Source: Sphingomonas sp. TREG-RG-20F-R18-01 (GTDB lineage Bacteria > Pseudomonadota > Alphaproteobacteria > Sphingomonadales > Sphingomonadaceae). Taken from it: a stretch of 64,000 nucleotides of DNA. The DNA lies in assembly GCF_022662475.1 (NCBI RefSeq), contig NZ_JAKNQQ010000001.1, positions 806,001-870,000 of the forward strand, read 5' to 3'. The notes under the pieces were generated by a model that did not search any database, was not told the DNA's origin, and saw nothing but the letters and a program-made list of their open reading frames with translations. Shown one piece after another: positions 40,884 to 50,569 of the stretch; positions within the stretch are counted from its first letter, which is position 1, and every line of letters begins with the position of its first letter. The translations under genes were made by a program, and so were the position numbers.

Positions 40884-42944
40884 ATGGCGAAAACGAAGGC
40901 GCATCCGTTCCATTCGATCCACACGCACGGCCTGATCCGGGTCGGCGCCTGCACCCCGCGCGCCAGCGTCGGCGATGCCGCCGCCAACGCCGCCGAGACG
41001 ATCGCGCTGGCGCAGGAGGGCGATGCCGCCCATGCCGACCTGATGGTCTTCCCCGAGCTCAACATCACGTCCTACGCGATCGACGATCTCCACCTGCAGA
41101 CCGCGCAGCAGCGTGCGACCGACGCGGCGATCGCCAGCGTCGTGGCGGCGAGCGCAAAGCTGCGGCCGGTGCTCGTCGTCGGGGCGGCGCTGCCGCGCAA
41201 CGGGCGGCTCCACAATTGCGCAGTGGTGATCGCGCGCGGACGGATCCTCGGGGTGGTGCCCAAGACCTTCCTCCCCAATTACCGCGAATATTACGAGAAG
41301 CGCTGGTTCGCGAGCGGGGCCGGGCTGGCCGGGCTCGACATCACGCTGGCGGGCGAGACCGTGCCGTTCGGCACCGACCTGCTGTTTGCTGCGAGCGATC
41401 TCGCGCCGTTCGTCTTCCATGCGGAGATTTGCGAGGATTATTGGGCCCCCACGCCTCCCTCGACGATGGGCGCGCTCGCGGGGGCGCTGATCTGCTGCAA
41501 CCTGTCCGCCTCGAACATCGTCGTCGGCAAGGCGCGCGAACGCGCGCTGTTGTGCGCCTCGCAAAGCGCGCGCGCGGTGTGCGGCTATGTCTTCGCCGCC
41601 TCGGGACCGGGCGAGAGCACGACCGACCTCGCCTGGGACGGCCAGGCGATGATCCACGAGATGGGCGAGCTGCTCGCCGAATCGTCTCGCTTCGGTCAGG
41701 AACGCGAACTGGTGCTGGCAGACGTCGACACCGGGCGAATCGCGCAGGAGCGGATGCGAGTCGGCACCTTCAACGATTCGGCGCGGCTGGCGGGCGACCC
41801 CGAACTGCGCTTCCGCCGCATCGCCTTCGCGCACCAACCGGACTTTGCCGACGCTGGCCTGCTCCGCGAGATCCGGCGCTTCCCGTTCGTCCCCAACACC
41901 CCCGAGCGACTCGACGACGATTGCTACGAGGCGTTCAACATCCAGGTGGAGGGGCTGCTCAAGCGATTCGTCGCATCGCGCTCCGAGCGACTCGTCATCG
42001 GGGTGTCGGGCGGGCTCGATTCGACTCACGCGCTGATCGTCGCGGCGAAGGTGATGGACCGCCTCGGCCTGCCGCGCGACCGGATCCTCGGCTTTACCAT
42101 GCCCGGCTTCGCGACCAGCGACGGCACAAAGTCCAACGCCTGGGCGCTGATGCGTGCGCTCGGGATCGACGGCGACGAGATCGACATCCGCCCCGCCGCG
42201 CGCCAGATGCTCGCCGACATGGGGCATCCGTTCGCGGACGGCGAACCCGCCTATGACGTGACGTTCGAGAACGTCCAGGCGGGGTTGCGCACCGATTACC
42301 TGTTCCGCCTCGCCAACCAGCGCGGCGGGATCGTGGTCGGGACGGGCGACCTGTCCGAGCTGGCGCTGGGCTGGTGTACCTACGGCGTCGGCGACCAGAT
42401 GAGCCATTACGGCGTCAACGCAGGCGTACCCAAGACGCTGATCCAGTTCCTGATCCGCTGGTGCATCCGCACGAATCAGTATGACGGCGAGACCGATTCG
42501 ATCCTCGAGTCGATCCTTGCGACCGAGATTTCGCCTGAACTGGTGCCCGCGGGTGCGGATGGCGCGATCCAGAGCACCGAGGCGCGCATCGGGCCGTATG
42601 CGCTCAACGACTTCTTCCTGCATTATGTCGTGCGGCACGGGATGGCGCCGTCGAAGATCGCCTTCCTCGCGCTGCATGCGTGGCACGACGCGAGTGCGGG
42701 CCGCTGGCCGCGCGGTTTTCCGGTGGCGGGGCGCGTCGCGTACGATCTGCCGGTGATCCGCGCGTGGCTGGAAAAGTTTCTGGTCCGCTTCTTCGCGACC
42801 AGCCAGTTCAAGCGGTCGGCCTTGCCCAACGGGCCGAAGGTTTCGAGCGGGGGCGCGCTGTCGCCGCGCGGGGACTGGCGTGCGCCGTCGGACGGGACGG
42901 CGCAGGTCTGGCTGGACGAACTGGCGCGCGGGTTGCCGCGCTAA
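40884..42944 (+). CDS. nadE: Glutamine-dependent NAD+ synthetase
   Basis: The 686-residue enzyme amidates nicotinic acid adenine dinucleotide to NAD+. The N-terminal nitrilase-type glutaminase has the triad in 'FPELNIT' (Glu58), '[17 protein letters not shown]' (Lys) and 'AEICEDYW' (Cys183). The C-terminal synthetase domain has the PP-loop 'SGGLDST' at about residues 375-381 and '[16 protein letters not shown]'. Length is typical of the two-domain type. It is transcribed alone. Confidence 0.95.
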   Translation: MAKTKAHPFHSIHTHGLIRVGACTPRASVGDAAANAAETIALAQEGDAAHADLMVFPELNITSYAIDDLHLQTAQQRATDAAIASVVAASAKLRPVLVVGAALPRNGRLHNCAVVIARGRILGVVPKTFLPNYREYYEKRWFASGAGLAGLDITLAGETVPFGTDLLFAASDLAPFVFHAEICEDYWAPTPPSTMGALAGALICCNLSASNIVVGKARERALLCASQSARAVCGYVFAASGPGESTTDLAWDGQAMIHEMGELLAESSRFGQERELVLADVDTGRIAQERMRVGTFNDSARLAGDPELRFRRIAFAHQPDFADAGLLREIRRFPFVPNTPERLDDDCYEAFNIQVEGLLKRFVASRSERLVIGVSGGLDSTHALIVAAKVMDRLGLPRDRILGFTMPGFATSDGTKSNAWALMRALGIDGDEIDIRPAARQMLADMGHPFADGEPAYDVTFENVQAGLRTDYLFRLANQRGGIVVGTGDLSELALGWCTYGVGDQMSHYGVNAGVPKTLIQFLIRWCIRTNQYDGETDSILESILATEISPELVPAGADGAIQSTEARIGPYALNDFFLHYVVRHGMAPSKIAFLALHAWHDASAGRWPRGFPVAGRVAYDLPVIRAWLEKFLVRFFATSQFKRSALPNGPKVSSGGALSPRGDWRAPSDGTAQVWLDELARGLPR

Positions 42945-42968
42945 GCGCGCTTACCGCTCTATTTGCGC

Positions 42969-43070
42969 CTCCCCGGCGAAGGCCGGGGCCCATTAGGGAG
43001 AGAAAAGACGGCGCGTGCTGCGCTAGATGACCACAGCCTTCTCTACTGGGCCCCGGCCTTCGCCGGGGAA
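42969..43070. repeat. Palindromic repeat element, family F2, copy 2
   Basis: Inverted arms at 42971-42992 and 43047-43068 share the core CCCCGGCGAAGGCCGGGGCC, around a 54-base loop. It is intergenic, between convergent nadE and the DUF6481 gene, and is the same family as the element inside hpnG. Confidence 0.9.
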
Positions 43071-43099
43071 GTGAAGAAGGAATGCGGCCAGACCCGAAA

Positions 43100-43432
43100 T
43101 TACTTGCGGCTCTTGCGCGCTGCGTAGCGGGCGTCGCGCGCCGCCTTCTTGTCGATCTCGGCCTGGATGGCGGCCTGCTTGGCTTCTTCGATCGCGCGTT
43201 CGGCGGCTTCGGCCTTGGCGATCTTCTCGAGCCGGGCTTCCTCGATCGCCGCCTTCTTCTCTTCGCGCTTCTTGGCTTCGGCAGCTTCCTTCGCCTCGCG
43301 CGCGGCGGCGCGGGCCGCGACGACCGCGGGGTCTACCGGCGGCTTGGACTTGAGCTTTTCCAGCGCGCGCTGCTTGGCGTCGGCGGACAGGGCCGCCCGG
43401 TCTTTGAAGGAAGGTTCTTTGTAGGATGCCAT
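43100..43432 (-). CDS. DUF6481-like charged helical protein
   Basis: The 110-residue protein starts 'MASYKEPSFKDRAALSADAK' and then consists almost wholly of Ala/Lys/Glu/Arg-rich coiled-coil sequence ('AKKREEKKAAIEEARLEKIA'), ending in 'AARKSRK'. This fits the DUF6481 family of sphingomonads and relatives. No function is known. The start lies only 36 bases after the 3' end of tRNA-Ser on the same strand, with no terminator hairpin between, so the two may share a transcript. Confidence 0.75.
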   Translation of the reverse strand: MASYKEPSFKDRAALSADAKQRALEKLKSKPPVDPAVVAARAAAREAKEAAEAKKREEKKAAIEEARLEKIAKAEAAERAIEEAKQAAIQAEIDKKAARDARYAARKSRK

Positions 43433-43468
43433 GTGGCGGGCTTTAACCTCATCGAGGAAAGAAGGAAA

Positions 43469-43558
<90 letters not shown>

Positions 43559-43707
43559 GCGAGGTCGTGTGATGCAGCCGTGAAGGCCAGCACCGGTCGG
43601 TGAGCGGGCGCCTCTAACGTAGTGGTTCGCGGGACGCAAGCGCTTGCGCACCGGTTTGTCACACAGCAATCGCTTGTGTGGCGCCCGGGAGCGCCTAAAT
43701 CATCCAT

Positions 43708-44088
43708 ATGCACCGCACCCCCATCCCGTCCCCCCCGTTCGACAGCAGCATTGCCCTGCCCCCGGTCAGCCACGCCCGATTCGCGATCGGCGACGTCGTG
43801 CGGCACCGGATGTTCGATTTTCGCGGCGTGGTGTTCGACGTCGACCCGATCTTCGCGAACAGCGACGAATGGTATGACGCGATCCCCGAGAACGTCCGCC
43901 CGCGCAAGGACCAGCCCTTCTACCACTTGCTCGCCGAGAACATGGAGTCGAGCTACGTCGCCTATGTCAGCCAGCAAAATTTGATCCCGGACGATACCGA
44001 CGAGCCGGTCGATCACCCGGCGATCTCCGGCCTGTTCGGCGATTATGAGGACGGGAAATATCCGCTGCGGCGCGAACACCGGCATTGA
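43708..44088 (+). CDS. hspQ: Heat shock protein HspQ (hemimethylated-DNA-binding family)
   Basis: The 126-residue protein carries the YccV/HspQ domain: 'ARFAIGDVVRHRMFDFRGVV', 'FDVDPIF', 'QPFYHLLAEN' and 'AYVSQQNLI'. HspQ in enterobacteria is a specificity factor for Lon-type proteolysis and is heat induced. The roughly 20-residue N-terminal extension before 'ARFAIGD' is slightly long; start codon choice is therefore less sure. It ends 72 bases before the convergent TonB receptor gene. Confidence 0.9.
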   Translation: MHRTPIPSPPFDSSIALPPVSHARFAIGDVVRHRMFDFRGVVFDVDPIFANSDEWYDAIPENVRPRKDQPFYHLLAENMESSYVAYVSQQNLIPDDTDEPVDHPAISGLFGDYEDGKYPLRREHRH

Positions 44089-44160
44089 TCGCGTCCGTGC
44101 GGAACGCCCCGGGAAGGACAGCGTCGACAACCGCCCTTCCGCGCAGGGACCGCGTTCCGG

Positions 44161-46698
44161 TCAGAACTTGAACGCGATCTTTCCGTAATAATAGCCGCCG
44201 TTGATGCCATAGGGTGCCGACAGCGGCGCATCGAGCACGTTGCCGCCGGTCACCAGCGTATTGTTGGTCGTCCCCGGTACCAGCGCGACGGTCGGTGGGC
44301 GCTTGTCGAACAGGTTGTTCGCGCCCGCCGTCAGATCGATCCCCGACGTGAGCGCGTAACTGACCTCGAGGTCGGCGATGAACGCGGTCGGCACCTTTTG
44401 CAGGTAGAAGGTCCCGCCATCCGGGCTCGCATAAGTCGACGATTTTCCATAAAGCGTCCCGCGCACCGTCGTCGTGAACCCGGCGACCGACCAGAGTGCC
44501 GAGGCGATCGCCTTGAACTTGGGCGATGCGGTTTCGAGGTTGGCGCGCGCGCCCGCGTCGAACAGCGGGATGTTGCCGAGCGTTGCCGGCGCTACCGCAA
44601 GGTGCGTGATCTTCGTTTCGTTATAGTTTCCCGACAGGCTCCAGCTGACCCTGCCCCATAGGCCGAAGTCCGAAGGAATGGTCGCGGTCAGCTCGACCCC
44701 GCGGGTGCGCGTACTTGCGCCATTGGTGAAAATGTTGATGCCGGTCTGGCTGACGGTCGGATCCAGCACGTTGCCGTTGGCGACGATCGCCGCCGTGACG
44801 ATCGGGAAGTTGGTCGCCCCGCCCGACCCGAAGATCGATCCGGTCCCGAGGATCCGGTCGCGGATCTTGACCTGATAGGCATCGAGCGTGACGGTCAGCT
44901 TTCCGGTCCGGACAACCGCGCCCGCGCTCAGATTGGTCGACTTTTCGGGTTTCAGGTTCTGGAAGCCGATCAGCTTGGCGGCGGCGGAGTTGGCGGGCAG
45001 CTGCACGAAGGCGGACGTCGGGGAGACGTTGGTCGCGGAATAATAGGATTCGGCCAGGGTCGGCGCACGAAACCCGGTCGAGACCGTGCCGCGCAGCGCA
45101 AAGGCGTGCGAAAAGTCGTAGCGGCCGGTTCCCTTGAAGATCACCTTGCTGCCAAAGTCGCTGTAATGCTCGTAGCGTACCGCGCCATCCAGCTTGAGCG
45201 CGTCGACCGGCGAGGCGGCGACATCGAGATAGAGCGACTCATTCTCGCGGTCGTGCGTCCCGGCATCGGATGGCCGGAACCCGGGGTAGGACTGCGCCCC
45301 CTCCTTGTAGATCGACCCCGGATCGCCCGACCCGATCGCATAGCGGTTCTTGCGATACTCCGCGCCGAACGCGACGTTCAGGGGCAAGGCCAGCCCCATC
45401 TCGAACTCGGTCGAAAAGTCGGCGTTGGCGGTCAGTTCGGAGGCGGTGAACGACCCGTTGTAGAAATCGCGCGGCGTGAAGTGCGTATCGACGAACAGCG
45501 ACCGATTCGCCGAGTCGAGGGTGTAGATGAGGTTCTTGTCCTTGCCGTAGGTCGTGCTCAGGTCGAACTTCACCGCGCCGACCTTGCCCTTCAGCCCGCC
45601 GGTAAAGGCATAGTCATCCTCGCGGATGCCCTCCCGCGGGTTGAACCCGTTCGGATAGGGAATCACTTCGCCCGGCGTCGTCAGCGTGCCGCCGACCCCG
45701 AGCACCGGCGACGCAATCACGCGATCGGGGACGCGCAGATTCTCGTAAGCGCTGGCGATCCGCTTGCTGTAGGTCCCGAAACTGTAAGCCTGCACCGCGC
45801 CGAAATCATAGCCCGCGTTATACTGGCCGTTGGTCAGCCAGGACTTGGCATCCCCGTTGATCCGGTTGACGTACGGGAAGCCCGGGATCGACTGGTACAA
45901 CGGGCGTTGCGCGGCGCTGAGCGAACCGAGCAATGCCCCGCTGCCGTCCGTCACCCGTCGATCGAGCCCGCCGACCTGCGTGAAATCGTGGAAGCGGTGG
46001 AACACCGTCGCGTTGATGAACCCGGCATCGCCCACGCGCGTCGCGAGATGCAGCGTGCCGGCATAGGTCGTTCCCCCGACATCGTAATTCTTCCCGGCGG
46101 TGGCATAGCCGGACCCGCCCTCGCGGTCGTCCTTGAGGATGATGTTGATCACGCCCGCGATCGCGTCCGACCCGTATTGCGCGGCGGCCCCGTCCTCGAG
46201 CACCTCGATCCGCGCGATCGAACTGGGCGAGATCAGGTCGAGATCGGCCGTCGCGGCGCCCTGGTAGGGGCCGCCGAGGACCGCCAGGTTGGCCGTGCCG
46301 TGGCGCCGCTTGCCGTTCACCAGCACCAGCGTGTGGTTGGGGCTCAACCCGCGCAGCCGGGCCGAGAGGGTCAGGTTGGCGGTATCGCCGCCAAAGGCCT
46401 GGGCGGTGAACGACGGGACGAGCTGCGTCAGCACCTGGTTCAGGTTGGGCTGGCCGACATGCGAAAGCTCGTCGGCGCCGAGGACCTTGATCGGCGTGGC
46501 ACTCTCGGCCGCCGTCGTACCGATTCGGCGTGTCCCGGTAACGATGATGTCGTCCTGCACGGCATCGGGTGCGGTGGGCGGAGCCGTTGCGGGCGCGGCC
46601 GGTTCGCCAGCCCTGGCATCCGGCGTCGAAGCGAAGGTCGGCGCGGCATGGATGCTCGCGACCGCGAGCGCACAAAGCGAAATCGAATGCTTCAACAT
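44161..46698 (-). CDS. TonB-dependent outer-membrane receptor
   Basis: The 845-residue protein has a signal peptide, then a TonB-box-like 'DDIIVTGTRR', a plug domain (about residues 55-190) with 'LRGLSPNHTLVLVNGKRRH' and 'ARIEVLEDGAAAQYGSDAIA', and a 22-strand barrel ending in 'YYYGKIAFKF' with terminal Phe. It imports a substrate across the outer membrane using TonB energy. The plug resembles receptors for organic substrates more than simple siderophore receptors, but the ligand cannot be named. The ATG at 46698 begins a good signal peptide; an upstream in-frame ATG is less likely. Confidence 0.9.
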   Translation of the reverse strand: MLKHSISLCALAVASIHAAPTFASTPDARAGEPAAPATAPPTAPDAVQDDIIVTGTRRIGTTAAESATPIKVLGADELSHVGQPNLNQVLTQLVPSFTAQAFGGDTANLTLSARLRGLSPNHTLVLVNGKRRHGTANLAVLGGPYQGAATADLDLISPSSIARIEVLEDGAAAQYGSDAIAGVINIILKDDREGGSGYATAGKNYDVGGTTYAGTLHLATRVGDAGFINATVFHRFHDFTQVGGLDRRVTDGSGALLGSLSAAQRPLYQSIPGFPYVNRINGDAKSWLTNGQYNAGYDFGAVQAYSFGTYSKRIASAYENLRVPDRVIASPVLGVGGTLTTPGEVIPYPNGFNPREGIREDDYAFTGGLKGKVGAVKFDLSTTYGKDKNLIYTLDSANRSLFVDTHFTPRDFYNGSFTASELTANADFSTEFEMGLALPLNVAFGAEYRKNRYAIGSGDPGSIYKEGAQSYPGFRPSDAGTHDRENESLYLDVAASPVDALKLDGAVRYEHYSDFGSKVIFKGTGRYDFSHAFALRGTVSTGFRAPTLAESYYSATNVSPTSAFVQLPANSAAAKLIGFQNLKPEKSTNLSAGAVVRTGKLTVTLDAYQVKIRDRILGTGSIFGSGGATNFPIVTAAIVANGNVLDPTVSQTGINIFTNGASTRTRGVELTATIPSDFGLWGRVSWSLSGNYNETKITHLAVAPATLGNIPLFDAGARANLETASPKFKAIASALWSVAGFTTTVRGTLYGKSSTYASPDGGTFYLQKVPTAFIADLEVSYALTSGIDLTAGANNLFDKRPPTVALVPGTTNNTLVTGGNVLDAPLSAPYGINGGYYYGKIAFKF

Positions 46699-47211
46699 GG
46701 CTTCAGAGTCCCCCAATGTCAGGTTACTCTCAGGAGCCCCGCTCCCACGGCTATATCGTTGTACGCACGTCTCCATTCGCCATGACCGCAGTTGCGGCCA
46801 TACGTTTCCCCGTCGCGAAACGCGACATCACAAGTCTTCGCATACTATACCTGAACGCTCGTTCTTCTGCGGAAAGGGCAATTGCGCCTTCCGGACTTCC
46901 CCTGATCGTCGGCCGCGCAGCTGAACATTGCATCATGCAACATTTTTGCTTGATTCGTGATCGCCGCATCTGTTCCGATACGGATGACGCCACATCGCGT
47001 TTCGCATTGCAACATAAAGTTCATGATCGGCGCGCCATACCGTCCGAAATAGGTAAGTTTCGGCCCGACTATGGCGTTTGGGCAACGATATCGGCCCCTG
47101 CGAAGCCAGCTCGGCGGTTGACACAGCGCCACGCTTGGCATAGCTGGCGCTTCTTTCCCGCGCTCGGCTTGCCGTGGCGTGGGGTACAGGCATTTTTGAA
47201 AGTGATTTGGC
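46699..47211. other. Gene-free stretch between TonB receptor and rplU
   Basis: These 513 bases separate two divergent genes. They are less GC-rich than their surroundings and hold a perfect interrupted palindrome TTGCAT-C-ATGCAA (46928-46940), a related CATTGCAACAT near 47008, and a promoter-like TTGACA at 47118. I find no small gene with a ribosome binding site. Confidence 0.6.
47118..47146 (+). promoter_or_regulatory. Possible sigma-70-type promoter of rplU-rpmA
   Basis: A perfect TTGACA hexamer (47118-47123) is followed after 17 bases by TAGCTG (47141-47146), a weak -10. It lies about 65 bases before the rplU start. The -35 is convincing; the -10 is not. Confidence 0.35.
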
Positions 47212-47562
47212 ATGTTCGCAATCGTGCGCACAGGCGGCAAGCAGTACCGTGTTGCCGCCGGAGACAAGATCGTCGTTGAGAAGCTCGACGGCGAAGCCGG
47301 TGCGTCGATTACGCTCGGCGACATTCTGCTCGCGGGCGAAGGCTCGGAGTTGCATTCGGTCGAGGGCCTGACGGTCTCGGCGGAAATCATCGCGCAGGCG
47401 AAGGCGGACAAGGTCATCGTCTTCAAGAAGCGTCGCCGTCACAACTATCGCCGCAAGAACGGTCACCGCCAGCGCCACACGATCCTGCGCATCACCGCGA
47501 TCGGCAACAATGACAAGCAGGCAGCACCGGCCAAGGCCGATGCCCCGGCCGCTCAGGCGTAA
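47212..47562 (+). CDS. rplU: 50S ribosomal protein L21
   Basis: The 116-residue protein begins '[19 protein letters not shown]' and has the L21 signature '[17 protein letters not shown]'. A short Ala/Pro/Lys tail extends beyond the core, as in other alphaproteobacteria. It is part of the large ribosomal subunit. It precedes rpmA by 13 bases, the classic rplU-rpmA pair, with obg further downstream. Confidence 0.98.
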   Translation: MFAIVRTGGKQYRVAAGDKIVVEKLDGEAGASITLGDILLAGEGSELHSVEGLTVSAEIIAQAKADKVIVFKKRRRHNYRRKNGHRQRHTILRITAIGNNDKQAAPAKADAPAAQA

Positions 47563-47575
47563 GGAGTAGTTCGAG

Positions 47576-47845
47576 ATGGCACATAAGAAAGCAGGCGGCT
47601 CTTCGCGCAACGGTCGCGATTCGGCAGGCCGTCGCCTTGGCGTCAAGAAGTTCGGTGGCGAGATCGCCATTCCGGGCAACATTCTCGTGCGTCAGCGCGG
47701 CACCAAATTCTACCCGGGCACCAACGTCGGCATCGGCAAGGACCACACCTTGTTCGCGCTCGTCGAGGGTCGCGTGACCTTCCACCAGGGCAAGCTTGGT
47801 CGCAAGTTCTGCTCGGTCGAGGAAATGGCGCAAGCCGCCGAATAA
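47576..47845 (+). CDS. rpmA: 50S ribosomal protein L27
   Basis: The 89-residue protein begins '[20 protein letters not shown]' and shows the L27 phrases '[15 protein letters not shown]' and '[12 protein letters not shown]'. L27 lies near the peptidyl transferase centre. An AAGGAG ribosome binding site stands before the ATG. A strong terminator follows at 47905. Confidence 0.98.
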   Translation: MAHKKAGGSSRNGRDSAGRRLGVKKFGGEIAIPGNILVRQRGTKFYPGTNVGIGKDHTLFALVEGRVTFHQGKLGRKFCSVEEMAQAAE

Positions 47846-47904
47846 CGGGCAACCGGACGGGTTGCCCACCAAGGCGACCCGCGTATCCGCAAGGATACCG
47901 AAAC

Positions 47905-47937
47905 AAGGGAGACGGGTCCGCCCCGGCTCCCTTTTTT
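47905..47937 (+). terminator. Rho-independent terminator after rpmA
   Basis: AAGGGAG (47905-47911) pairs with CTCCCTT (47927-47933), with further GC pairing inside, and is followed by a run of Ts to 47937. It lies 60 bases after rpmA, so the GNAT gene is probably expressed separately. Confidence 0.8.
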
Positions 47938-48010
47938 CATGTCTCCCGCGCCTGCTGTCGTGTCCATGTCATCCCGGCATGCGAACGACGGCGCACGAGG
48001 AGAGTTTGTG

Positions 48011-48547
48011 ATGTTCGCTCGGACTCCGAGATTGACGCTGCGCCCCGGCTGGCCCGAGGATGCGCCCGCGCTGGTCGAAGCGATCGCGCACGAATCCGTC
48101 TGCACCATGCTCGCGCGCGCGCCCTGGCCCTATACGCTGGAGGATGCCGAGGCGTATCTGGCGCTGCCACGCGACGATCACAGCCCACGGATGCTGATCC
48201 TCGCGCACGACGGCGCACGGCCGGGGCTCGTCGGGGGAATCGGGCTGACGCAGGACGAATCGGGTCACGAGTTCGGCTATTGGCTGACGCCCGACGCCTG
48301 GGGCCGCGGCTACGCCACCGAGGCGGGCCGCGCGGTGATCGACATGGCGCGCCATGCGCTCGGGCTGCGGCATCTCCATGCGGGGCACTTCCACGACAAT
48401 CCGGGATCGGGCCGGGTTCTGCGCAAGCTCGGCTTCCGCGAAACCGGGGTCGCGCCGCGCGCCTGCCGGGCGCGCGGAGCGGACGTGGCTGGCGTCACCT
48501 ACGCGCTGGAGCTGGCTCCGGCGCGGGCGATGCCGCTGGCGGCGTGA
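48011..48547 (+). CDS. GNAT family N-acetyltransferase (RimJ/RimL-like)
   Basis: The 178-residue protein has the GNAT layout: 'TPRLTLRPGWPEDAPALVEA' at the N-terminus, 'GHEFGYWLTPDAWGRGYATEA' (split; acetyl-CoA loop 'WGRGYATEA'), and 'NPGSGRVLRKLGFRETG' near the end. Such RimJ/RimL-type enzymes acetylate protein N-termini or small amines; the substrate is unknown. The ATG at 48011 follows GAGGAGAGTTTGTG; a GTG one codon earlier could also serve. It often accompanies rpmA-obg in sphingomonads. Confidence 0.88.
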   Translation: MFARTPRLTLRPGWPEDAPALVEAIAHESVCTMLARAPWPYTLEDAEAYLALPRDDHSPRMLILAHDGARPGLVGGIGLTQDESGHEFGYWLTPDAWGRGYATEAGRAVIDMARHALGLRHLHAGHFHDNPGSGRVLRKLGFRETGVAPRACRARGADVAGVTYALELAPARAMPLAA

Positions 48548-48799
48548 GCGGGGTCGTGGCGGCAGTCCGCGGCCGCCTGTGACCTTGCCGCAGCCGTAGT
48601 CATGGTTGACGTCGATGGCGGTAACGGAGCACATCGAACCCTCCGCTTTCCGTCAGAAAGGGCGGCGACACCCGTCATTGGGGAGCTGCCTGCCTTTCCC
48701 GCAGAAGATGGTTGAGCGAGAACGCCAGTGGCGTCCCAAAACTCGCCGTGCGGATATGAGAAGCGGTCTGCGCCAATCACGAATGGCAATCTCTGGTGG

Positions 48800-49117
48800 T
48801 TAGCTGCCGTTCCGAGGGCCTACGCCGAACTGCCGCTGACGCAACCGGCGCACCAGATGGTAGGGCAGTAGCGACAGTCCAACCCACGGCAACAACGACG
48901 CGAGCACGAAAAAGCCGACGAACGATAAGCTGGATCCTAGTTGGCCAGCCTCTGTAACGCCAAGTGCGGCCGCTGCTACGGCCAGTGGGGTCAGCGCCCA
49001 TATCCAAAACAATACGGAACGGACGCGGGATCTTGGCAGCAGGCCTATAGCCGCGCCACCCACAACTGCGAGCAGTGCAAGGTGCCAAACCTCTTGGGCG
49101 ATCAGCTTATCGAACAT
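48800..49117 (-). CDS. Small hypothetical membrane protein
   Basis: The 105-residue product has three hydrophobic helices (about residues 11-27, 33-52 and 61-84) and a basic tail 'RRLRQRQFGVG'. I recognise no family. The frame has a plausible start (ATG at 49117) but only a weak ribosome binding site. It lies alone in a gene-poor region of lower GC, so it could be a recent acquisition or a spurious frame. Confidence 0.5.
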   Translation of the reverse strand: MFDKLIAQEVWHLALLAVVGGAAIGLLPRSRVRSVLFWIWALTPLAVAAAALGVTEAGQLGSSLSFVGFFVLASLLPWVGLSLLPYHLVRRLRQRQFGVGPRNGS

Positions 49118-49611
49118 GGTTTGATGTTACGCCCGACGCCGAATGACAGCAATTGGGCGACACCTGCCATTCCGACCGCCTCAAAAAGAACCCATAGTGC
49201 GACAGTCGTCGGTTGGTTGCGCCAATAGCCGCCCGAAGCATCCCCTTTCCTGAAATCTGCTCCCTATTGATCTGTCCCGGAACCACCTGTCCCGGGCAGC
49301 GAACGGAATGATCGCGCTCGCCGAATGGCGGCTTTCCGAAAACCCGTTCGCAAGGGTCAGCGGCCGCGTGACGGCGTTTCCCGACACCCCCCATGTCCTA
49401 CACCGCCCCATTTTGCTAAACGTCCCGCGCGCTCTTTGACAGCTCCGATCCAGCCATGCCGACCGAGCAAGGGGCGCGGCGCAGCGGCGTGCGTTACGCC
49501 TAACTTTCCCCTAACCTTCCGATCAACGTCCACTCCGGCGGACCAGGATCACAAAGCCCATTCGTGCGGTTTTCCCGAGGCTTACGTCACCCGAGGCGGG
49601 CAACAGCGCGG
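49118..49611. other. Gene-free stretch upstream of the metal-dependent hydrolase stop
   Basis: These 494 bases, together with 48548-48799, are less GC-rich and have no open frame that I trust on either strand. The inverted CTGTCCCGG / CCGGGACAG-like words near 49271 and 49291 are the only local structure seen. The stretch may be decayed sequence. Confidence 0.5.
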
Positions 49612-50475
49612 TCAGGCCGCCGCCACCGCCACACGTGGCAACACCGCATCGGCATAATCGCTCTCGGCCAGCGCGATCAGCGCGCGGTCGTCGTGTTTCC
49701 ACGGGTGAAAGCCCGGCAGGAAGAAGGCGCACCACGCCCCCAGGATCTTGCGCGCCATGCCGGGCCGCCCGAGCGCGTACCACAGGATGCCGCGATGGGC
49801 GCGCCAGCCGGTGATCCCGTCCTGCCGCAGCAGCTCGAGCATCCCCTTGTACCGTCCGACGAAAAACTTCTGCGTCGTCGCGAGCATGACGATCGCCTTG
49901 ACCATCCAGCGCCGCCGCCGCGGCCAGTCGCGCGTCGCGTGCAGCCAGGTGTCATAGGCGACGCCCTTATGCTCGATCTCCTCGGCGGCGTGCCAGCGCC
50001 ACAGCGCCGCTGCCTGTTCGTCGCCCCCCGCCAGATGGCGCGGGTTGGCGATCAGTTCATGCGCCAGCATCGCGGTGAAATGCTCGAGCGCCATCGTCGC
50101 GGCGAGCGCGCCGATCGGCGGCTTGCCCTTGGTGAGCGCGAGCGCCTCGTCGATATGCCGTTCGAGCAACCGCGTGTCATAGCCCTGGTCGGTGACATGC
50201 CGGTTGAACGCGACATGCTCGCGGGTGTGGATCACTTCCTGCTTGATGAACGCCTGGATCTCAGCGCGCAGACGCGGCGGCGTGCCCTCGCGGAAAGTGC
50301 GGACGCTGTCGACGAAGAACCCCTCCCCCTTCGGGAAAGTGACCGACAGCGCATTGTAGAAAGCGGTCGCGAACGGATCGTCGTTGAGCCACCAGCGCCG
50401 CATCGTCGTGCCGCGCCCGAAGCGCAGGTCGCGCGGCGTGATCGTCAGGTCGGCGGGAGTGGTTGCTTTCGCCAC
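49612..50475 (-). CDS. Metal-dependent hydrolase family protein (PF10118-like)
   Basis: The 287-residue protein belongs to the family typified by 'FPKGEGFFVDSVR', 'EVIHTREHVAFNRH', 'MALEHFTAMLAHEL' and 'RWHAAEEIEHKGVAYD'. The His/Glu-rich helices probably bind two metals in a ferritin-like arrangement; the family's reaction is not established. I place the start at GTG 50475, because TGGAGGA lies six bases before it and a promoter-like sequence lies around 50539-50567. The earlier in-frame ATG (50520) would leave a leader of only a few bases. It is divergent from the TetR gene. Confidence 0.85.
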   Translation of the reverse strand: MAKATTPADLTITPRDLRFGRGTTMRRWWLNDDPFATAFYNALSVTFPKGEGFFVDSVRTFREGTPPRLRAEIQAFIKQEVIHTREHVAFNRHVTDQGYDTRLLERHIDEALALTKGKPPIGALAATMALEHFTAMLAHELIANPRHLAGGDEQAAALWRWHAAEEIEHKGVAYDTWLHATRDWPRRRRWMVKAIVMLATTQKFFVGRYKGMLELLRQDGITGWRAHRGILWYALGRPGMARKILGAWCAFFLPGFHPWKHDDRALIALAESDYADAVLPRVAVAAA

Positions 50476-50527
50476 GAAATCCTCCAAGTGTTGGTGGACT
50501 GCAGCGCTCCGTAGCGGCATGCGCTGC

Positions 50528-50569
50528 TGACAGTTCTGTCAATAGGCCATACTTACATCCGTGTCAATA
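50528..50569. promoter_or_regulatory. Divergent promoter and likely TetR operator
   Basis: On the minus strand TTGACA (50567-50562) is followed after exactly 17 bases by TATTGA (50544-50539), a good promoter for the hydrolase gene. Immediately next to and overlapping the -10 is a perfect palindrome TGACAG-TT-CTGTCA (50528-50541). The word TGTCAATA occurs at 50537 and again at 50562, across the TetR start. This suits autorepression and repression of the hydrolase by the TetR protein. Confidence 0.6.
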
